From positions 1 to 8,994 of the forward strand of contig JAURXE010000187.1 in assembly GCA_030654635.1 (NCBI GenBank): a stretch of DNA of 8,994 nt, in the 5' to 3' direction. Positions 5,382 to 8,994 of this stretch are shown in pieces; the stretch's first letter is position 1; each line of letters opens with the position of its first letter. The notes beneath the pieces are model-generated. The model searched no databases and was not told where the DNA came from. It saw only the letters and a program-made list of their open reading frames with translations. Made by a program: the position numbers and the translations under genes. This stretch comes from Pseudomonas sp. (lineage in GTDB: Bacteria > Pseudomonadota > Gammaproteobacteria > Pseudomonadales > Pseudomonadaceae).

Positions 5382-6155
5382 ATGAGTGTGCGAGTCGAAA
5401 AAAACGGTGCGGTGACCACTCTGATTATCAATCGCCCGGAGGTACGCAATGCCGTTGATCGACCGACCGCAGAAGCCTTGGCGGCGGCTTTACGCGCCTT
5501 TGAGCAAGATGATCAGGCCCGCGTCGCGGTGCTGACTGGCGCAGGCGGTAACTTCTGCGCCGGCGCCGATCTTGCCGCGGTGGCTGAGGGCGGCGCGCGG
5601 CGCAATCGACTCGAGCTTGAAGGTGATGGGCCTATGGGCCCTAGCCGTATGCTCCTGAGCAAACCGTTGATTGCCGCCATCGAAGGCTTTGCCGTGGCCG
5701 GCGGTCTGGAATTAGCTTTGCTGGCGGATCTGCGGGTAATGACCGAGGACGCCACCCTCGGGGTGTTCTGCCGGCGCTTCGGGGTGCCGTTGATTGACGG
5801 TGGCACTGTGCGTTTACCGCGCATTATCGGCCAGGGGCGAGCCCTGGATTTAATCCTCAGTGGGCGCCCGGTGCTGGCCTCGGAAGCCTTGCAGATCGGT
5901 CTGGTTAACCGGGTGGTGGCCAGCGGCGCGGCGCGGGCGGAGGCCGAGCAGTGGGCCGCTGAGTTGGCGGGGTTTCCCCAGGCTTGTTTGCTGGCCGATC
6001 GGGCCAGTGTTTATGGGCAGTGGGACTTGCCGCTGAACGCAGCCCTGACGGCCGAGTTTGTCGGCGGGCTCAAGGTGCTGGAGAGTGGTGAGAGTGTCGC
6101 CGGTGCTCGGCGCTTTATCGACGGCGCGGGGCGCCAGGGCCGCTTTACCGAGTAG
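5382..6155 (+). CDS. Crotonase/enoyl-CoA hydratase family protein
   Basis: A 257-residue cytoplasmic protein of the crotonase fold, which acts on acyl-CoA thioesters. Seen: the first oxyanion-hole segment NFCAGADL (57-64), the second in EGFAVAGGLELALLADLRV (101-119), and the later segment FGVPLIDGGTVRLPRIIG (133-150). E110 in GGLEL corresponds to Glu144 of rat mitochondrial hydratase. The second catalytic Glu (rat Glu164) lies 20 residues further; here that position is C130 (VFCRR). A true syn-hydratase needs both, so the reaction may be different (hydrolysis, isomerisation or decarboxylation are known in this superfamily). GAGGG at 5371-5375 precedes the ATG by 6 nt. The gene follows a strong terminator and ends 59 nt before the convergent polyamine-binding protein gene. 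Family confidence is high, the reaction is open. Confidence 0.92.
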   Translation: MSVRVEKNGAVTTLIINRPEVRNAVDRPTAEALAAALRAFEQDDQARVAVLTGAGGNFCAGADLAAVAEGGARRNRLELEGDGPMGPSRMLLSKPLIAAIEGFAVAGGLELALLADLRVMTEDATLGVFCRRFGVPLIDGGTVRLPRIIGQGRALDLILSGRPVLASEALQIGLVNRVVASGAARAEAEQWAAELAGFPQACLLADRASVYGQWDLPLNAALTAEFVGGLKVLESGESVAGARRFIDGAGRQGRFTE

Positions 6156-6156
6156 C

Positions 6157-6184
6157 CAACCGCCGTCCGGTCTGGCGGCGGTTG
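6157..6184. terminator. Hairpin between convergent genes, possible bidirectional terminator
   Basis: CAACCGCCG (6157-6165) and CGGCGGTTG (6176-6184) form a perfect 9-bp GC-rich stem with a 10-base loop. It starts two bases after the crotonase stop and sits 30 nt beyond the stop of the minus-strand binding-protein gene, so it could end transcripts from both sides. No T-run follows in either direction, so it is not a canonical intrinsic terminator. Confidence 0.45.
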
Positions 6185-6214
6185 TGCTGGGTCGGTTGCG
6201 GTCTGGGCTAGTAC

Positions 6215-7282
6215 TCAGGCGCCGTTTTTCACCTTGCTCCAGATCCGGGTGCGCAGCCGGTCGATTTTTAGCGGCATGGCTTCCAGTGGATACAGGCTGC
6301 CGATCACCGCCTCTGGCGGATAGACCTTGGGGTCGGCCTTCAGCGTAGGGTCGACCAAGGCATCGGCTTGCGCATTGCCGTTGGCGTAGTGTAGGTAGTC
6401 ACTGATCGAAGCGATCACCTTGGGCTCGAGCAGGTAGTTCATAAAGGCATAGGCGGCGGGCTGATTGGGTGCATCGGCCGGCATGGCGAGCATGTCGAAC
6501 CAGATCGGCGCGCCTTCCTTGGGCAGGATGTAGTCGATTTTGACCTTGTCGCCGGCGGCCGCCGCGGCCTGCAGCACGTCGCCGGAGAAACCTACCGCTA
6601 CGCAGATATCGCCATTGGCGAGGTCGCTGACATATTTTGAGGAGTGAAAGTAGGTCACGTTGCTGCGCATCTGCATCAGCAGTGCTTCGGCTTTCTGATA
6701 GTCCTCGGGGTTCTTGCTGTGGTGCGGCAAGCCCAGGTAGTGCAGTGCAATCGGCAGCATTTCCGGGCCGTTGTCGAGCACTGCGACGCCGCACTGGCTG
6801 AGTTTTTTCAGGTTTTCCGGTTTGAAAATCAGGTCCCAGGAATCCAGCGGCACCTGGTCGCCGAGTGCCGCTTTGACTTTCTCAACGTTGTAGCCGATGC
6901 CAGTGGTGCCCCACATATAGGGGAAGCCGTATTGGTTGTCGGGGTCGTTGACCTGCAAGGCCTTGAGCAACACGGGATTGAGATTTTGCCAGTTGGGCAG
7001 CTGGCTCTTGTCCAGTTTCTGCAACGCCCCGGCCTTGATCTGGTGCGTCATGAAATGGTTGGAGGGCACCACTATGTCGTAGCCCGAGCGCCCGGCCATG
7101 AGTTTGGCGTCGAGCATTTCGTTGCTGTCGTAGACATCGCTATGGGTGCTGATACCCGTGGCGGCCTGAAAATTAGTCAGGGTGTCGGGGGCAATATAGT
7201 CCGCCCAGTTATAGATGCGGATGCTCTCTGCCGCTTGGCTGACGCTGGCCGTGAGCAGCAGGGGGACGATGATTTTTAGCAT
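6215..7282 (-). CDS. Periplasmic polyamine-binding protein (PotF/SpuD/SpuE-like)
   Basis: A 355-residue extracellular solute-binding protein of a polyamine ABC transporter. A signal peptide MLKIIVPLLLTASVSQAAES is visible, with likely cleavage near residues 17-18. The mature part follows E. coli PotF throughout: IYNWADYIAPDT (23-34), DSNEMLDAKLMAG (52-64), YMWGTTGIGYN (122-132), SWDLIFKPENL (148-158) and RLRTRIWSKVKNG near the end. Pocket residues by alignment to PotF: W37=W26, S38=A27, Y40=Y29, S85=S74, E185=E174, W244=F232, D247=D235, F276=W261, D278=D263. The amine-binding acids are therefore kept, while W261 replaces the PotF Phe, as in spermidine-type binders, so spermidine preference is an inference. 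The frame is open upstream into the cupin gene, but the ATG at 7282-7280 is fixed by the signal peptide and a GGAG 8 nt before it. Cognate permease and ATPase genes are not in the window. Confidence 0.92.
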   Translation of the reverse strand: MLKIIVPLLLTASVSQAAESIRIYNWADYIAPDTLTNFQAATGISTHSDVYDSNEMLDAKLMAGRSGYDIVVPSNHFMTHQIKAGALQKLDKSQLPNWQNLNPVLLKALQVNDPDNQYGFPYMWGTTGIGYNVEKVKAALGDQVPLDSWDLIFKPENLKKLSQCGVAVLDNGPEMLPIALHYLGLPHHSKNPEDYQKAEALLMQMRSNVTYFHSSKYVSDLANGDICVAVGFSGDVLQAAAAAGDKVKIDYILPKEGAPIWFDMLAMPADAPNQPAAYAFMNYLLEPKVIASISDYLHYANGNAQADALVDPTLKADPKVYPPEAVIGSLYPLEAMPLKIDRLRTRIWSKVKNGA

Positions 7283-7290
7283 GCGGGGTG

Positions 7291-7294
7291 CTCC
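7291..7294 (-). promoter_or_regulatory. RBS that fixes the binding-protein start
   Basis: On the minus strand GGAG lies 8 nt before the ATG at 7282-7280. The frame stays open upstream to 7519, so a longer 434-residue reading is formally possible. The SD together with the signal peptide directly after this ATG rules it out. Confidence 0.75.
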
Positions 7295-7320
7295 GTAATT
7301 ATTGTTTTTGGCGATCGAGA

Positions 7321-7662
7321 TTAGAGAATCAGTACATAGGTTTTGCGCACTGTGGTTTCGATGTCCCAGATGCCGGTGGTGTTGGCCGGCAGCATCAGTG
7401 CATCGCCGGCTTCGATCTGCAGGGTTTCGCCGCCGTCCGGGGTGAAGGTGCAACGGCCCAGAACGAAATGGCAGAACTCCTGCTGAACGACTTGCCGGCG
7501 CCAGCGCCCTGGGGTGCATTCCCAGATGCCGGTCTCGACGCCGTCGGTGCGCTCGATGTTGTAGCTGGAGGTCACAGCAATCGGCTCGCCGAGGGGCACG
7601 GCCACCGGTGCGGAGTCTGGCAGCGCAATGCCGAGGGTGTTTTTGAAGTGATTGATGGTCAT
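7321..7662 (-). CDS. Small cupin protein, DUF861 (Cupin_3) family
   Basis: A 113-residue single cupin of the DUF861/Cupin_3 type. Seen: the family block GIWECTPGRWRRQVVQQEFC (45-64), then HFVLGRCTFTPDGGE (65-79) and the second cupin motif IEAGDALMLPANTTGIWDI (83-101), with a final strand VRKTYVLIL. Some relatives of the Cupin_3 group are ureidoglycine aminohydrolase-type enzymes, but short versions like this commonly sit next to amine or amino-acid oxidases and their function is not established. The classical metal histidines are mostly absent (H65 only), so it may be a binding rather than a metal-dependent enzyme. It lies 48 nt after the FAD oxidoreductase and 38 nt before the polyamine-binding protein on the same strand, which indicates one operon. 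The SD is weak (CAGG about 8 nt from the ATG). Confidence 0.88.
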   Translation of the reverse strand: MTINHFKNTLGIALPDSAPVAVPLGEPIAVTSSYNIERTDGVETGIWECTPGRWRRQVVQQEFCHFVLGRCTFTPDGGETLQIEAGDALMLPANTTGIWDIETTVRKTYVLIL

Positions 7663-7710
7663 GGTCGGGCCTGTTTTTATTGGGGGTGAACGGTGTTCAA
7701 AGGGCGCTAC

Positions 7711-8994
7711 TCAGCGCATAAAACTTTCCATGAAACTCGCCATGCGGCTGGCCAGGCGGCGCCGCCAGGGCGGGCTGTGGGGGTTGGCCAACACCTGATC
7801 TTCATGCACAAAGCTGCGGATGATCGCGTTGTAGCCCAGCCAGCGGCAGGGTTCGGGCGGCCAGGCGGCCAGGCTGCTGGGCGACTGGTCGTGCATGACC
7901 CAGGGTTGGCGGGTCAGTTGGCTGTCTTTGCCCAGAATCAAGTCGGCCAGGGTGCGCCCGCCCAGATTGCTGGCGCCCACCCCTTCGCCGCCGTAGCCGC
8001 CAGTCAAGGCGATGCCGCTGCGTCTGTCGCAGAGCATGTGCGGATGAAAGCGCCGGTGCATGCCGAGGTTGCCGCCCCAAGTGTGGCTGATGCGCGCCTC
8101 TTTGAGCTGCGGGAAGAGTTCGCCAAACAGGTAGCGGCGCAGTTCGATTTCGTCCCGGTTGAGGTTGAAGTCGGTGCGCAGTTGGCCGCCGAAGCGATAG
8201 CCGCCACGGGCGCCGAACACCAGGCGATCATCGCGGGTGCGTTGGCCGTAGGTGACCTGTCGGCTGCTTTCGCTAAACGCCTGGCCGTGCTGCAAGCCGA
8301 TCTGCGCCCAGGTTTCGGCCGGCAAAGGTTCGGTGGCCACCAGCAGGCTTTGCACTGGCAGCTGATAACGGCCCAGCGGTGGCAGGCTGCCGGCATAGCC
8401 TTCGACGGCCGGCACTATCCAGTCGGCGCGCACTTCACCCTGGGCGCAGCGCAGCAGTCCCGGTTGCCAGTCGAGTACCGGGCTTTGTTCGTACAGCTCG
8501 ACCCCCAGTTGTTCGACGCAACGGGCCAGGCCACGGACCAAACGGGCCGGTTGAATGGTGGCGCAGTGCGGTGAATAGATAGCGCCATAGGCTTGGGCGA
8601 TGCGCAGCTGGGCGCTTAGCTCGCTCGGGTTTAACCAGCGGTAGTCGGCCTCGCTGTGGCCGGCGGCATACAGGCTGCGCAGGTGCGCGCGCTGGCTGGT
8701 CTCTTGCTCGGGGTAACGGGCCGCGCAATAGAGCACGCCGCCTTTACGAAAATCGCAGTCGATGGCTTCGCGTTGCAGCACGCCGGCCACTTCATCGGGG
8801 ATGCCATGCAGCAACTGCGAGCTGGCATGCCGCTGCTCGGCGGACAGTCCGGCGAGCAGGCGATCCTCGCCGAGCATGGCGCCCATCAACCAGCCGCCAT
8901 TGCGGCCGCTGGCGCCGAAGCCGGCGATTTGCGCCTCGAGGATGACGATCCGCAGGTGCGGCGCCTGGCGCTTGAGGTAATAGGCGGTCCACAG
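7711..8994 (-). CDS. FAD-dependent oxidoreductase (DAO/PuuB-like), N-terminus cut
   Basis: 427 residues are visible from the right window edge to the stop at 7711-7713; the start and the dinucleotide-binding GxGxxG lie outside, probably some 20-50 residues. The visible N-terminus LWTAYYLKRQAP (1-12) is the helix after that loop. VILEAQ (17-22) follows with the ribose-binding Glu, then the FAD motif GFGASGRNGGW (25-35). Further seen: YSPHCATIQPARLVRGLA (about 140-157), and the C-terminal FAD segment ALTGGYGGEGVGASNLGGRTLADLILG. This is the layout of DAO-family oxidases such as gamma-glutamylputrescine oxidase PuuB, which oxidise amines to aldehydes with H2O2 formation. A basic tail (PPWRRRLASRMASFMESFMR) ends the protein. 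With the cupin and polyamine-binding protein downstream, oxidation of a polyamine or a glutamylated polyamine is the likely role; the exact substrate is inferred. Confidence 0.9.
   Translation of the reverse strand: MWTAYYLKRQAPHLRIVILEAQIAGFGASGRNGGWLMGAMLGEDRLLAGLSAEQRHASSQLLHGIPDEVAGVLQREAIDCDFRKGGVLYCAARYPEQETSQRAHLRSLYAAGHSEADYRWLNPSELSAQLRIAQAYGAIYSPHCATIQPARLVRGLARCVEQLGVELYEQSPVLDWQPGLLRCAQGEVRADWIVPAVEGYAGSLPPLGRYQLPVQSLLVATEPLPAETWAQIGLQHGQAFSESSRQVTYGQRTRDDRLVFGARGGYRFGGQLRTDFNLNRDEIELRRYLFGELFPQLKEARISHTWGGNLGMHRRFHPHMLCDRRSGIALTGGYGGEGVGASNLGGRTLADLILGKDSQLTRQPWVMHDQSPSSLAAWPPEPCRWLGYNAIIRSFVHEDQVLANPHSPPWRRRLASRMASFMESFMR

Noticed and set aside
6644..7279. Plus-strand open frame of 211 codons opposite the polyamine-binding protein
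   Set aside because: The minus strand encodes a full PotF-like protein with signal peptide; the plus-strand reading is an antisense shadow.
7283..7519. N-terminal extension of the polyamine-binding protein to 434 residues
   Set aside because: It would overlap most of the DUF861 cupin gene and put about 80 Arg/His-rich residues in front of a clear signal peptide.
7693..8574. Plus-strand open frame of 293 codons opposite the FAD oxidoreductase
   Set aside because: The minus strand is an uninterrupted DAO-family protein with FAD motifs; the plus-strand product is Ala/Gly/Val/Gln-rich without motifs.
7711..8889. Complete oxidoreductase starting at 8889
   Set aside because: That start is a TTG inside the gene. 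The same frame continues to the window edge with the conserved FAD motif GFGASGRNGGW, so the gene is cut by the window and the true start lies outside.

Overview
The window looks like chromosomal DNA of a high-GC gammaproteobacterium, most likely a Pseudomonas or close relative. The best clues are a short LOV photoreceptor that resembles the P. putida short LOV proteins almost residue for residue around the flavin site, a MioC-type flavodoxin, and a polyamine-type periplasmic binding protein beside a DAO-family oxidase. Genes are packed tightly and base composition is even. I see no mobile element, tRNA, rRNA or CRISPR array.

Layout. Positions 1-871 (minus strand) hold a blue-light LOV protein followed by the start of a second gene, possibly a PilZ-like protein, that leaves the window at its left edge. 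Divergent from these, 974-1893 (plus) is a two-gene unit: a MioC-like flavodoxin and a DUF985 cupin that overlap by one base. Positions 2020-4244 (plus) hold a class II aldolase/adducin-like protein, an alpha/beta hydrolase that closely resembles animal MEST/PEG1, and a Tat-signal DUF1569 protein; the first two overlap by one base. Positions 4357-5268 (plus) encode an SDR like the (3R)-hydroxyacyl-CoA dehydrogenase domain of peroxisomal multifunctional enzyme 2, and 5382-6155 (plus) a crotonase-family protein. A strong intrinsic terminator separates these two.

Positions 6215-8994 (minus, convergent with the crotonase) form a second likely operon. In transcription order it holds an FAD-dependent amine or amino-acid oxidase (N-terminus outside the window), a small DUF861 cupin, and a PotF/SpuD/SpuE-like polyamine-binding protein.

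How the genes fit together. The minus-strand block at the right reads as polyamine uptake and oxidation. The SDR and crotonase suggest acyl-CoA metabolism, but the crotonase lacks one of the two catalytic glutamates of true hydratases, so a simple beta-oxidation pair is not assured. The aldolase-like gene is tied to the MEST-like hydrolase by translational overlap; its substrate is unknown, and it lacks the catalytic glutamate of fuculose aldolase. The most noteworthy items are the short LOV protein with a mixed set of dark-recovery residues, the bacterial MEST-like hydrolase in its operon, and the two enzymes with altered active sites. I did not find clear evidence of a wholly new multi-gene system.
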